From contig JAAFJF010000033.1 in assembly GCA_013298815.1 (NCBI GenBank), forward strand, positions 1 to 35,395: a DNA stretch of 35,395 nucleotides. Reading direction: 5' to 3'. The stretch is from Polaromonas sp. Its GTDB lineage: Bacteria; Pseudomonadota; Gammaproteobacteria; Burkholderiales; Burkholderiaceae_C. Below, piece by piece: positions 9,419 to 18,386 of the stretch. Both the position numbers and the translations under genes were made by a program. The number at the start of each line of letters is the position of its first letter. Position 1 is the stretch's first letter. Below the pieces are notes generated by a model that saw only the letters and a list, made by a program, of their open reading frames with translations, had not been told where the DNA came from and did no database searches.

Positions 9419-11002
9419 ATGAATGCACTAATTTCAGTTTCAGACAAAACCGGCGTTGTAGATTTCGCCCGCGAATTACATGCCTTGGGTATCAAACTGC
9501 TGTCCACCGGAGGCACGGCAAAGCTCCTGGCTGATCAAGGTTTACCTGTTACTGAAGTTGCTGAGCTCACAGGTTTTCCTGAAATGCTGGATGGCCGCGT
9601 CAAAACCTTACATCCTAAAGTTCATGGCGGCTTGCTGGCACGTCGAGACCAGCCGGAGCACATGGCTGCATTGGCCGAACATAACATTGACACCATTGAC
9701 CTGTTGGTGGTCAATCTTTATCCGTTTGAAGCGACAGTTGCCAAAGCTGGTTGTACCTTGGAAGATGCCATCGAAAACATCGACATTGGTGGCCCAGCGA
9801 TGGTGCGTTCGGCTGCTAAGAATTGGAAGGATGTCGGTGTTTTAACTGACTCCTCGCAATATGCCGTTGTGCTTGCAGAACTCAAAGCTAGCGGTATGCT
9901 GACTGATAAAACTAAATTTGCATTGTCGGTGGCTGCATTCAACCGTATCAGCCAATATGACGGCGCCATCAGTGACTACCTGTCTCGCATTCAAGAAGAC
10001 GGCAACCACGCACTCTTCCCAGCGCAATCGAATGGCCGTTTCATCAAACTGCAAGATTTGCGTTATGGCGAAAATCCACATCAGCAGGCTGCTTTTTATC
10101 GCGACTTGTACCCAGCTCCTGGCTCGCTCGTAACGGCAAAACAATTACAGGGTAAAGAACTAAGCTACAACAACATTGCGGATGCAGATGCGGCTTGGGA
10201 GTGTGTCAAAAGTTTTGATGTGCCAGCATGTGTCATCGTCAAGCACGCCAACCCATGCGGTGTTGCCGTAGGCGATGATGCATTGCAAGCCTATGAGAAA
10301 GCTTTTAAAACCGATCCAACCTCTGCATTCGGTGGCATCATTGCCTTCAATCGCACGGTAGACGTGCCAGCAGCGCTACAAATATCTAAGCAATTTGTGG
10401 AGGTTTTGATGGCACCTGCTTACACACCAGAAGCCCTGGAACTTTTCAAAGCCAAAGCCAACGTTCGCGTGCTCCAAATTGAACTGCCTGATAGCTTCGG
10501 TAAGGCTGGTAATTCTGACTGGGACAATGGTCGCAATGCCGTTGATGTCAAGCGAGTCGGTTCAGGCTTGTTGATGCAAACAGCCGATAACCATGTGTTG
10601 ACTTTGGCTGATCTCAAAGTCGTCTCGAAAGCGCAACCGACCCAGCAGCAGCTGGAAGATTTGCTGTTTGCTTGGAAAGTTGCGAAATATGTCAAATCTA
10701 ACGCTATCGTTTTCTGCGCAGGTGGTATGACCATGGGCGTAGGTGCAGGTCAAATGAGTCGTTTGGATTCAGCTCGCATTGCCAGTATCAAGGCGCAGCA
10801 TGCTGGCTTGTCACTGGAAAATACAGCTGTCGCCAGCGATGCCTTCTTCCCGTTCCGTGATGGTTTGGATGTCGTCGTTGATGCAGGTGCGACTTGCGTG
10901 ATTCAACCAGGAGGCAGCATGCGCGACCCGGAAGTGATTGCTGCGGCTGATGAGCGCGGCGTGGTGATGGTGTTCACTGGCGTGCGCCACTTTAGACACT
11001 AA
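9419..11002 (+). CDS. purH: Bifunctional AICAR transformylase/IMP cyclohydrolase
   Basis: The 527-residue enzyme performs the last two steps of IMP synthesis. The N-terminal MGS-like IMP cyclohydrolase domain (about 1-145) has [11 protein letters not shown] and [13 protein letters not shown]. The C-terminal AICAR formyltransferase domain has [10 protein letters not shown], the KHANPCGVA motif (about 275-283) and AFGGIIAFN. Length is standard. The ATG at 9419 starts [12 protein letters not shown]. It supplies IMP de novo, in contrast with the purine salvage block about 1.4 kb further on. Confidence 0.98.
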   Translation: MNALISVSDKTGVVDFARELHALGIKLLSTGGTAKLLADQGLPVTEVAELTGFPEMLDGRVKTLHPKVHGGLLARRDQPEHMAALAEHNIDTIDLLVVNLYPFEATVAKAGCTLEDAIENIDIGGPAMVRSAAKNWKDVGVLTDSSQYAVVLAELKASGMLTDKTKFALSVAAFNRISQYDGAISDYLSRIQEDGNHALFPAQSNGRFIKLQDLRYGENPHQQAAFYRDLYPAPGSLVTAKQLQGKELSYNNIADADAAWECVKSFDVPACVIVKHANPCGVAVGDDALQAYEKAFKTDPTSAFGGIIAFNRTVDVPAALQISKQFVEVLMAPAYTPEALELFKAKANVRVLQIELPDSFGKAGNSDWDNGRNAVDVKRVGSGLLMQTADNHVLTLADLKVVSKAQPTQQQLEDLLFAWKVAKYVKSNAIVFCAGGMTMGVGAGQMSRLDSARIASIKAQHAGLSLENTAVASDAFFPFRDGLDVVVDAGATCVIQPGGSMRDPEVIAAADERGVVMVFTGVRHFRH

Positions 11003-11051
11003 GTTTGACACTGAGCTTTTGACGTAAAGATTGACATAAAAGGCAATTTCC

Positions 11052-12410
11052 ATGACAGCACCAGATCCTGTGCAGCGTCCGCGTGAGTTTTTAACCTATC
11101 TGTTTCAGGCAGCAGTTAAACGCGCTTTGCCACTGCATAACACGGCCGCTTATTTGCCTTCACCGCCAGCAAACGGTGGGCTTACGATTGTACTGGGCGC
11201 AGGCAAAGCGGGTGCCGCCATGGCGCAAGCGGTGGAAGCGCATTGGCCTGTTGACGTGCCTCTGTCCGGTTTGGTGGTGACCCGTTATCAACATACCCCA
11301 GTCAGACCAGCTGAGCTTGACGGAAAACCTGTCCGTATTGAAATCGTAGAAGCATCACACCCCGTACCCGATGCAGCAGGCTTACAAGCTGCGCAGCGGA
11401 TATTGGACTTGACGCAAGGCCTGACTGCTGACGATGTCGTGCTTTGCCTGATTTCAGGTGGCGGTTCTGCCTTGTTATCGCTACCAGTAAAAGGATTGGA
11501 TTTCGCCGATAAGCAGCGCATCAACCAAGCTTTGCTCAATTCAGGCGCACCTATTTCTGAGATGAATTGTGTGCGTAAACACCTCTCACGCATCAAAGGC
11601 GGTCGTTTGGCTGCTGCCTGCTTTCCTGCAAAGGTTGTTACTTTAACGATTAGCGACGTCCCAGGTGACGACCCCAGCATCATCGCGAGCGGCCCGACCG
11701 TGCCGGACGACACGACTTGTGCGCAAGCTTTGGCAATTTTGAAGCGCTACAACATTGATGTGCCTACCTCGATTGCTGAGCAACTGGCCTCAGGCGCGCT
11801 TGAAACACCCAAGTCCAACGACCCGATTTTTAAGGGGCATGTCGTCCATATGACGGCAACACCCCAGCAAAGTCTAGAAGCCGCAGCGGAAGCAGTGCGA
11901 AACGCAGGCTTACGTGCCTATATTTTGAGTGACGACATGGAAGGAGAGTCGCGCGAGGTCGGCACTGTTCAAGCCGCTTTGGCTCGTGCAGCAGCTAAGA
12001 GCCGTCCAAAAAGTGCCGATTTAGTTCAGACGCAAACTTTTGTTCGTCCTTGCGTCATTCTGTCTGGTGGTGAAACTACGGTCACTGTTCGTCCACGTCT
12101 GCCCGGCGCGGCAAAAGGGCGAGGCGGACGCGCAGGAGAGTTTTGCCTTGGTTTGGCACATTCTTTGCAAGGACTAAGTCATGTCTATGCCTTAGCCGCA
12201 GACACCGACGGCATAGATGGTGTTCAAGACAATGCCGGTGCCTATGTTGACCCAACAACGCTTGAACGGGCTGAGGCGCTCGGAATGAAAATTCATGACC
12301 ACCTCGACCGAAACGATGCTTATGGATACTTTGAGCCTTTGGGTGATTTGGTGATTACTGGTCCTACCTTCACCAATGTGAATGATTTCAGGGCTATATT
12401 GATTCTTTAA
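11052..12410 (+). CDS. ttuD: Glycerate 2-kinase (MOFRL/DUF4147 family, TtuD/GckA type)
   Basis: The product (452 residues) has the two domains of class II glycerate kinases, which convert D-glycerate to 2-phosphoglycerate and were once annotated as hydroxypyruvate reductase. The N-terminal DUF4147 domain shows VLGAGKAGAAMAQA (about 47-60), SGGGSALLSLP, KHLSRIKGGRLA and SGPTVPD. The C-terminal MOFRL domain shows LSGGETTVTVR, GRGGRAGEFCLGLA and a C-terminal TGPTFTNVNDFRA. AAGG before the ATG at 11052 is a suitable ribosome binding site. The gap to purH is 49 nt and the ABC transporter follows after 31 nt, so read-through from purH is possible. Its link to purine metabolism, if any, is unclear; glycerate can come from allantoin or glyoxylate routes. 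Confidence 0.9.
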   Translation: MTAPDPVQRPREFLTYLFQAAVKRALPLHNTAAYLPSPPANGGLTIVLGAGKAGAAMAQAVEAHWPVDVPLSGLVVTRYQHTPVRPAELDGKPVRIEIVEASHPVPDAAGLQAAQRILDLTQGLTADDVVLCLISGGGSALLSLPVKGLDFADKQRINQALLNSGAPISEMNCVRKHLSRIKGGRLAAACFPAKVVTLTISDVPGDDPSIIASGPTVPDDTTCAQALAILKRYNIDVPTSIAEQLASGALETPKSNDPIFKGHVVHMTATPQQSLEAAAEAVRNAGLRAYILSDDMEGESREVGTVQAALARAAAKSRPKSADLVQTQTFVRPCVILSGGETTVTVRPRLPGAAKGRGGRAGEFCLGLAHSLQGLSHVYALAADTDGIDGVQDNAGAYVDPTTLERAEALGMKIHDHLDRNDAYGYFEPLGDLVITGPTFTNVNDFRAILIL

Positions 12411-12441
12411 TTTTTTATCATTAAATCAACAATTAATTAAC

Positions 12442-13998
12442 ATGATTGATCTGACACCAAGATTGCAATTGACATCCATATCGAAACGGTATGCATCAGT
12501 CTTAGCCAATCAAGATGTGTCGCTGACGGTGTTACCCGGCGAGATTCATGCGCTTTTGGGTGAAAACGGCGCTGGCAAATCGACATTGGTGAAAATCATC
12601 TATGGCTCAGTCAAACCTGATGCTGGCACGGTCAGTTTCAATGGCTTTGTCGCTCACGTTCGTAATCCCCAAGAAGCCCGCGCTTTGGGTATTAGTATGG
12701 TTTTTCAGCACTTCAATTTATTTGAAACACTGAGCGTGGCCGAAAACGTCTGGCTTGGCTTGGATAAACATCTGACGCTGGCTGAAGTGACACAGCGCAT
12801 TTCTGCCAAAGCCAGTGAATACGGTCTGGATATTGATCCAAGTCGACCAGTTCATACCTTGAGCGTCGGTGAAATGCAACGCGTTGAAATCATCCGTGCT
12901 TTGCTCACCAATCCGCAACTTCTTATTTTGGACGAACCCACTTCAGTGCTCACGCCGCAAGCTGTTGAAAAATTGTTTGTGGTGCTTAAAAAACTGTCTT
13001 CAGAAGGCTGCAGTATTCTGTACATCAGCCACAAGCTGCATGAAATTCGCGAGCTATGCACCGCATGCACAGTTTTACGCGCTGGCAAAGTCACAGGACA
13101 TTGCAATCCTCAAAATGAGAGCAATGCCTCGCTCAGCCGGATGATGATTGGTGCTGAGCCACCTGCGCTGGAGCATCGTGCGGCAAAAGTAGGTGATGTT
13201 GTTCTGGATATCCATCAATTAACTTTGCCGCGTATCGATCAATTTGGTATGAATCTGAATGCGGTTTCTCTGAGCGTGCGCGCAGGCGAGGTTGTCGGTA
13301 TTGCGGGTGTTTCTGGCAATGGGCAGCGTGAGTTGATGTACGCCTTGTCAGGCGAAGATAACCGAGCGGATGCTGGTATGGTGACTTTGTTTGGCGCGGT
13401 GGTTGGGCATCTAGGGCCTGCTGAACGCAGACGTCTTGGTGTGCAATTTGTTCCAGAGGAACGCCTAGGACGAGGTGCGGTACCGAGCATGAGCTTGGCA
13501 CATAACTTGATGTTGACTCGCGATGATGCGATTGGTAAAACTGGTTGGAAAATGGGATGGATTAGTGTCAAAGACTTAGCGAAGCAGGCTGATGGCATCA
13601 TCGCCCGTTTCAAAGTTAAAGCCAGCGGTGCACATGCAACAGCCAAATCGTTGTCGGGCGGCAATTTGCAAAAGTTTATTTTGGGTCGGGAAATTGATGC
13701 CGAACCAAAACTCTTCATCGTCTCGCAACCCACGTGGGGCGTTGATGTGGGTGCGGCTGCGCAAATTCGAGGTGAGATATTGGCTTTGCGCGATGCTGGC
13801 TGTGCCGTACTGGTAGTGAGCGAAGAGCTGGATGAATTGTTTGAAATCAGTGATCGACTTCATGTCATGGCAAAAGGGCAGCTATCGCCATCCTTAAAGC
13901 GTGCAGACGCGACAGTTTCACTGGTCGGTGAATGGATGAGTGGTTTGTGGCCTACGGCTGAGTCAATAGATAGGGTAGTAAACGAGGTGTCTGCATGA
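12442..13998 (+). CDS. Purine/nucleoside ABC transporter ATP-binding protein (BMP-type system)
   Basis: This 518-residue protein is a fused pair of ABC domains, as in NupO/YufO and RbsA-like ATPases. Domain 1 (about 8-245) has Walker A GENGAGKSTLVK, signature LSVGEMQRVEI and Walker B LLILDEPTS. Domain 2 (about 255-510) has a degenerate Walker A (GVSGNGQREL) and an altered Walker B (LFIVSQPTWGVD) but an intact signature LSGGNLQKF. One degenerate site is normal for this family. Its stop overlaps the next start (ATGA at 13995-13998), so the ATPase and permeases are translationally coupled. Confidence 0.93.
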   Translation: MIDLTPRLQLTSISKRYASVLANQDVSLTVLPGEIHALLGENGAGKSTLVKIIYGSVKPDAGTVSFNGFVAHVRNPQEARALGISMVFQHFNLFETLSVAENVWLGLDKHLTLAEVTQRISAKASEYGLDIDPSRPVHTLSVGEMQRVEIIRALLTNPQLLILDEPTSVLTPQAVEKLFVVLKKLSSEGCSILYISHKLHEIRELCTACTVLRAGKVTGHCNPQNESNASLSRMMIGAEPPALEHRAAKVGDVVLDIHQLTLPRIDQFGMNLNAVSLSVRAGEVVGIAGVSGNGQRELMYALSGEDNRADAGMVTLFGAVVGHLGPAERRRLGVQFVPEERLGRGAVPSMSLAHNLMLTRDDAIGKTGWKMGWISVKDLAKQADGIIARFKVKASGAHATAKSLSGGNLQKFILGREIDAEPKLFIVSQPTWGVDVGAAAQIRGEILALRDAGCAVLVVSEELDELFEISDRLHVMAKGQLSPSLKRADATVSLVGEWMSGLWPTAESIDRVVNEVSA

Positions 13999-15098
13999 TG
14001 CGTTTAAAACTGGAGCCGCGTGCGCAAAACTCCGCATTTTGGAGCTACGGCTCACCTGTTTTAGCCTTGCTGTTGACAGTGGTGATTGGTGTTTTGCTGT
14101 TCATGGCTTTGGGCAAAGATCCCTTTCGTGGCTTGCAAATGTTTTTTTGGGAGCCAATTCGTTCTGGCTATGCTTGGGGTGAGTTGATGGTGAAGGCAAC
14201 GCCGCTCTTGATTATTGCGCTGGGCTTGGCGGTTTGTTTTCGTTCTAATGTGTGGAACATTGGCGCAGAAGGTCAGTTTGTCATTGGCGCACTGGCTGCA
14301 GGTGGCGTAGCGCTTTTGGCCACCAAGGAAACCAGCCGTTGGATTGTCGTGGCGATTTTAATGGCTGGCATGTTTGGTGGCATGGCTTGGGCTAGCATCA
14401 CTGCATTTTTACGCGACAAATTCAACGCCAATGAAATTTTGGTGAGTTTGATGTTGGTCTATGTAGCTGATTTGCTCTTGGGTTACATGGTCTACGGCCC
14501 GTGGAAAGACCCGAACGGGTTTAACTTCCCGCAAAGCAAAACCTTTGAAGCGGTGACGAGTATTCCCAGACTCATGCAAGGCTCGCGCATGACAATTGGC
14601 TTACCCATTGCGATGGCAGTAGCAGCTGCGTTATGGATATTCTTGTTCCGTACGCGCGCCGGTTTTGCGCAGCAAGTCGGCGGTTTAGCGCCTGCAGCTG
14701 CGCGTTATGCGGGGTTTTCTAGCCGCAGGGCTTTGTGGGTGGCCATGCTGTGCTCGGGCGCTGCTGCTGGCTTAGCGGGCGCGTTAGAAGTTGCGGGCCC
14801 GATCGGACAATTGACACCTTATGTGCCTGCAGGTTACGGTTTTGCCGCCATTATTGTGGCGTTTGTGGGGCGCTTGCATCCTGTGGGCATGGTTTTTTCA
14901 GCCGTGTTGATGAGCATGTTTTACATTGGCGGCGAGCTGGCGCAGTCACGTTTGGGCTTGCCTAAATCGATCACGGGTGTGTTTCAAGGCTTGCTACTTT
15001 TCAGTTTGCTGGCTTGTGACACCTTGCTTGCCTACAAGTTGGTTATCAAATCAGATGCTAAATCTGCCGTCAAATCTAACTTAGGGGGTGCTGCTTAA
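13995..15098 (+). CDS. ABC transporter permease 1 (nucleoside/purine type)
   Basis: This 367-residue integral membrane protein of the BPD_transp_2 family has about nine or ten hydrophobic segments. It contains NVWNIGAEGQFVIGA (about 86-100) and a FNANEILVSLMLVYVA stretch, both typical of the NupP/YufP-like permeases. The stop overlaps the start of the second permease (TAATG at 15096-15100). The system probably imports nucleosides or nucleobases, given the neighbouring deaminases. Confidence 0.92.
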   Translation: MMRLKLEPRAQNSAFWSYGSPVLALLLTVVIGVLLFMALGKDPFRGLQMFFWEPIRSGYAWGELMVKATPLLIIALGLAVCFRSNVWNIGAEGQFVIGALAAGGVALLATKETSRWIVVAILMAGMFGGMAWASITAFLRDKFNANEILVSLMLVYVADLLLGYMVYGPWKDPNGFNFPQSKTFEAVTSIPRLMQGSRMTIGLPIAMAVAAALWIFLFRTRAGFAQQVGGLAPAAARYAGFSSRRALWVAMLCSGAAAGLAGALEVAGPIGQLTPYVPAGYGFAAIIVAFVGRLHPVGMVFSAVLMSMFYIGGELAQSRLGLPKSITGVFQGLLLFSLLACDTLLAYKLVIKSDAKSAVKSNLGGAA

Positions 15099-16012
15099 TG
15101 GAAGCCTATGCACTTTTAATTGCGGCCACACTCAATGCTGGTACGGTGCTTGCCATCGCCGCGCTGGGTTTACTCATCAACGAAAAAGCCGGCGTTGTTA
15201 ACTTGGGCGCAGAAGGCATGATGCTGTGCGCCGCCATTGCGGGCTTTGCCACCGTCGTTCATACCGGCAACGTGTGGCTGGGTTTCCTGGCAGGCATGGC
15301 GGCAGGGGCATTTTTAGCGGCGCTGTTTGGCGGTTTGGTGATTTGGTTGGGTACCAACCAATATGCGACGGGCTTGGCTTTGACGCTGTTTGGCACGGGT
15401 TTTTCAGCTTTTGCGGGCATCAAGTACGTGCAAGAAAAGCTACCCGAGCAAACGCAGTACAGCATCCCAGTTTTGGGCGATATTCCGCTTATGGGGCAAG
15501 CCCTGTTTCGCCATCACCCCATGGTCTACATCACGATTGGCTTGGTGTTTGGTTTGATCTGGTTTTTGTACCGCACCCGCGCTGGCTTGGTGCTGCGCTC
15601 GGTGGGAGAGTCGCCGGAATCGGCTCACGCACTGGGCTACCCAGTACGACGCATTCGGCTGTGGGCGGTGATGGCTGGCGGTGCGCTTTGCGGGCTGTCT
15701 GGGGCTTACCTAGCAACGATTTATACCCCACTGTGGGTCGAGGGCATGGTTTCAGGAAAGGGTTGGATTGCTTTAGCCTTAACGACTTTCGCCACTTGGC
15801 GACCCGCCCGCGTACTTTTGGGCGCTTATTTGTTTGGTGGATTTACCCTTTTGCAGCTGCATTTGCAGGGTGCGGGGGTAGAAATACCTAGTCAATTTCT
15901 CAGCATGATGCCTTACATTGTTACCATTGTCGTTTTGGTGCTGATTTCACGAAATTCAGCATTTATTCGGGTCAATATGCCCGCATCGCTGGGCAAACCG
16001 TTTTCAACTTAA
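15098..16012 (+). CDS. ABC transporter permease 2 (nucleoside/purine type)
   Basis: This is the partner permease (304 residues, about eight hydrophobic segments) of the NupQ/YufQ type. The conserved GVVNLGAEGMMLCAA loop lies near residues 31-45 and corresponds to the same motif in permease 1. A one-base overlap with the upstream gene implies coupled translation and a heteromeric channel. The 87-nt gap after it precedes the lipoprotein gene, where AAGGA supplies a strong ribosome binding site. Confidence 0.92.
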   Translation: MEAYALLIAATLNAGTVLAIAALGLLINEKAGVVNLGAEGMMLCAAIAGFATVVHTGNVWLGFLAGMAAGAFLAALFGGLVIWLGTNQYATGLALTLFGTGFSAFAGIKYVQEKLPEQTQYSIPVLGDIPLMGQALFRHHPMVYITIGLVFGLIWFLYRTRAGLVLRSVGESPESAHALGYPVRRIRLWAVMAGGALCGLSGAYLATIYTPLWVEGMVSGKGWIALALTTFATWRPARVLLGAYLFGGFTLLQLHLQGAGVEIPSQFLSMMPYIVTIVVLVLISRNSAFIRVNMPASLGKPFST

Positions 16013-16099
16013 ATGTTCCATTGATGTTTTGGCGTGTTTCTTGCAGTGATATTTTTTTCAACCGTTACCTTACTTTTACTTTAAAAAGGATTCTTTGAA

Positions 16100-17269
16100 A
16101 TGACAGATTTTCAAAAACGCACACTCTTAAAAGTTGCTGCTGTGACCACGATCGCCGCTGCCGCATTGGTCGGCTGTGGCAAAAAAGAAGAAGCCAAGCC
16201 TGCCGCAGCTGCACCAGCCGCACCAGTTGCTGCTCCCGCACCTGCCAAACCTGAGCCATTAAAAGTAGCCTTCGCCTACGTTGGCCCTGTGGGTGACGGT
16301 GGTTGGACGTTTGCGCATGACAACGCGCGCAAAGCCGTTGAAAAAGAGTTTGGCGACAAAATTGTCACCAGCTTCGTCGAAAAAGTGCCTGAGTCAGCTG
16401 ACGCAGAGCGCGTTTTCCGTGACTTGGCAGGCCAAGGCAATAAGCTGATTTTCGGTACAACCTTCGGCTACATGGAACCCATGCTCAAAGTCGCCGCTGA
16501 CACCAAAGGTGTGAGCTTTGAACATGCCACCGGCTATAAACAAGCCGACAACATGCGCACCTATGACAGCCGCACCTACGAAGGCGCGTACATGGCGGGC
16601 GTGATTGCTGGCAAGATGACCAAAACCAACACGCTGGGTGTCGTCGGTTCTATCCCAATTCCTGAAGTGATTCGCAACATCAACAGCTTCACTTTAGGTG
16701 CGCAATCGGTCAATCCAAAAATCAAAACGCGCGTGGTTTGGGTGCAAGAATGGTTCAACCCGGGCAAAGAAACCGAAGCTGCAACGACCTTGATTAACGG
16801 CGGCGCTGACGTGTTGATGCAAAACACCGACTCATCCGCTGTGCTGCAAACGGCTGAAAAGCTGGGCAAACGTGCTTTTGGCTGGGATTCTGACATGACC
16901 GCCTACGGCCCGAAAGCGCATTTAGGTTCAGCCGTCATCAACTGGGCACCGTACTATATCAAAGCCACTGGCGAAGCCTTGGCCGGTACATGGAAAGGCG
17001 GTAGCGCTACTTGGTGGGGCGTGAAGGAAGGCGCAATCGACATGGTGAATGTCGCAGCTGACGTACCTGCTGAGACCAAAGCCAAAGTTGACGAAGTCAA
17101 AGCTGGCTTAAAAGCAGGCACCTTCTCAATCTGGAAAGGCCCTATCATGGGTGCGGACGGCAAAGAAATGCTTGCCAAAGATGCCGTTGCTGATGATAAG
17201 TTTTTAGGCGGTTTGATGGCCTATGTCAAAGGCGTAGAGGGCAAAATTCCAGGCGGCGACAAGAAGTAA
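16100..17269 (+). CDS. BMP-family substrate-binding lipoprotein
   Basis: The 389-residue protein starts with a lipoprotein signal (MTDFQKRTLLKVAAVTTIAAAALVGC, lipobox LVGC with lipidated C26), then an Ala/Pro-rich linker to about 52. The mature domain belongs to the BMP/PnrA family, with AFAYVGPVGDGGWTFAHD near the start and GTTFGYMEP and QNTDSSA segments. PnrA-like proteins bind purine nucleosides; some Burkholderiales relatives may bind nucleobases. Being last in the transporter operon and followed by a strong terminator, it closes the transcription unit that starts with the ATPase or earlier. Confidence 0.93.
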   Translation: MTDFQKRTLLKVAAVTTIAAAALVGCGKKEEAKPAAAAPAAPVAAPAPAKPEPLKVAFAYVGPVGDGGWTFAHDNARKAVEKEFGDKIVTSFVEKVPESADAERVFRDLAGQGNKLIFGTTFGYMEPMLKVAADTKGVSFEHATGYKQADNMRTYDSRTYEGAYMAGVIAGKMTKTNTLGVVGSIPIPEVIRNINSFTLGAQSVNPKIKTRVVWVQEWFNPGKETEAATTLINGGADVLMQNTDSSAVLQTAEKLGKRAFGWDSDMTAYGPKAHLGSAVINWAPYYIKATGEALAGTWKGGSATWWGVKEGAIDMVNVAADVPAETKAKVDEVKAGLKAGTFSIWKGPIMGADGKEMLAKDAVADDKFLGGLMAYVKGVEGKIPGGDKK

Positions 17270-17301
17270 TCTGATTCGCGAAGCTTCGGTTTCATAGTCT
17301 T

Positions 17302-17330
17302 AAAAAAAGCTGCTCTCGGGCAGCTTTTTT
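17302..17330 (+). terminator. Rho-independent terminator after the transporter operon
   Basis: AGCTGC (17308-17313) pairs with GCAGCT (17320-17325) around a six-base loop; the stem is extended by a run of seven A on the left and six T on the right. The T run ends at 17330, 16 nt before the adenine deaminase start. Confidence 0.9.
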
Positions 17331-17346
17331 ATTGCAAAATAGATAT

Positions 17347-18384
17347 ATGCATCAAGTTAAAAACATCCCTACAGACCGTCTGCCCGACCTGCTGCGTGCT
17401 ATGCCCAAAGCCGAGCTGCACATCCACATCGAAGGTTCGTTAGAGCCAGAGATGATTTTCAGCCTAGCCAAACGCAATGCCCTGACATTGCCCTACGCCA
17501 GCGTCGACGAGCTGCGCCGCGCTTATGCCTTTACCAATTTGCAGAGCTTCTTGGATATTTACTATGCCGGCGCTAGCGTCTTACTTACAGAACAAGACTT
17601 TTACGACCTAGCTAGCGCATATATTGCCAAAACTGCTATTGATAATGTAGCAGTTTGCGAGATTTTCTTCGACCCCCAAACCCATACCGACCGTGGTGTG
17701 AGCATGGCAACCGTCATCAACGGCTTGCACCGCGCCTGCGTGGAAGCAGAAATCAAGCACGGCATCAGCGCCAGTTTGATCATGTGTTTCTTGCGCCATT
17801 TGAGCGAAGAAGCAGCTTTTGAAACGCTGGAAGCCGCCATGCCCTTCCGCGACAAAATCATCGGTATCGGCCTAGATTCCGGCGAAGTGGGTAACCCGCC
17901 TGAGAAGTTTGCCAAAGTCTTTGCCAAATGCCGCGAGCTGGGTTTACACCTCGTCGCCCACGCGGGGGAAGAGGGCCCGCCAGCCTACGTTTGGACCGCA
18001 CTGGATTTGCTAAAAGTTGAACGCATCGACCACGGCGTGCAGTCCAGCAAAGACGCTTTGTTAATGGCGAGGCTGAAAAAAGATCGCATCCCGCTCACAG
18101 TTTGCCCCTTGTCTAACTTAAAACTCTGTGTTTTCAAAGACTTGCGCGACCACAACCTACCGCAATTGTTGGATGCAGGCTTGTGCGCTATGGTCAATTC
18201 AGACGACCCCAGCTACTTTGGCGGTTACATGAACGACAACTTCTTGCAAACCTTCGCCGCCACCGGCATGACCGCCCAGCACGCCTACCAGCTGGCGCAC
18301 AACAGTTTTGAGGCGAGTTTTTTGGATGCATCAGCCAAGCGGCTTCACATTGACAAGTTGAATGCCGTTTTTGAAACGTTTTAA
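17347..18384 (+). CDS. Adenine deaminase (adenosine deaminase superfamily)
   Basis: This 345-residue metal-dependent hydrolase deaminates adenine to hypoxanthine, or less likely adenosine to inosine. Metal and catalytic residues are seen in HIHIEGS (about 26-32), VAHAGEEGPP, DHGV and NSDDPSYFGGY. The AYAFTNLQSFLDIYYAGASVL, FFDPQTHTDRG-like and SGEVGNPP segments resemble, from memory, the Pseudomonas aeruginosa PA0148 type shown to act on adenine. The ATG at 17347 fits the family length; ATG 17401 is an alternative. No Shine-Dalgarno is evident and the terminator of the upstream operon ends 16 nt before. Residues at about 88-102 are encoded by a copy of the dispersed repeat. Confidence 0.88.
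   Translation: MHQVKNIPTDRLPDLLRAMPKAELHIHIEGSLEPEMIFSLAKRNALTLPYASVDELRRAYAFTNLQSFLDIYYAGASVLLTEQDFYDLASAYIAKTAIDNVAVCEIFFDPQTHTDRGVSMATVINGLHRACVEAEIKHGISASLIMCFLRHLSEEAAFETLEAAMPFRDKIIGIGLDSGEVGNPPEKFAKVFAKCRELGLHLVAHAGEEGPPAYVWTALDLLKVERIDHGVQSSKDALLMARLKKDRIPLTVCPLSNLKLCVFKDLRDHNLPQLLDAGLCAMVNSDDPSYFGGYMNDNFLQTFAATGMTAQHAYQLAHNSFEASFLDASAKRLHIDKLNAVFETF
17609..17652 (+). repeat. Dispersed repeat copy A, within adenine deaminase gene
   Basis: The first 20 bases match the repeat consensus at 16 positions, and the hairpin GCTAT-N7-GTAGC follows. The flanking bases extend the pairing to ACTGCTA/TAGCAGT, a 7-bp stem that differs in sequence from the other copies but still pairs. It is read as L-A-S-A-Y-I-A-K-T-A-I-D-N-V-A in the enzyme. 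Confidence 0.7.
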
Positions 18385-18386
18385 AA

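Noticed and set aside
15226-15891. 221-codon open frame overlapping permease 2 in another frame
   Set aside because: The composition (many Gly, Arg, Trp, Cys) is that of an out-of-frame translation of a membrane protein gene, and permease 2 is clear.
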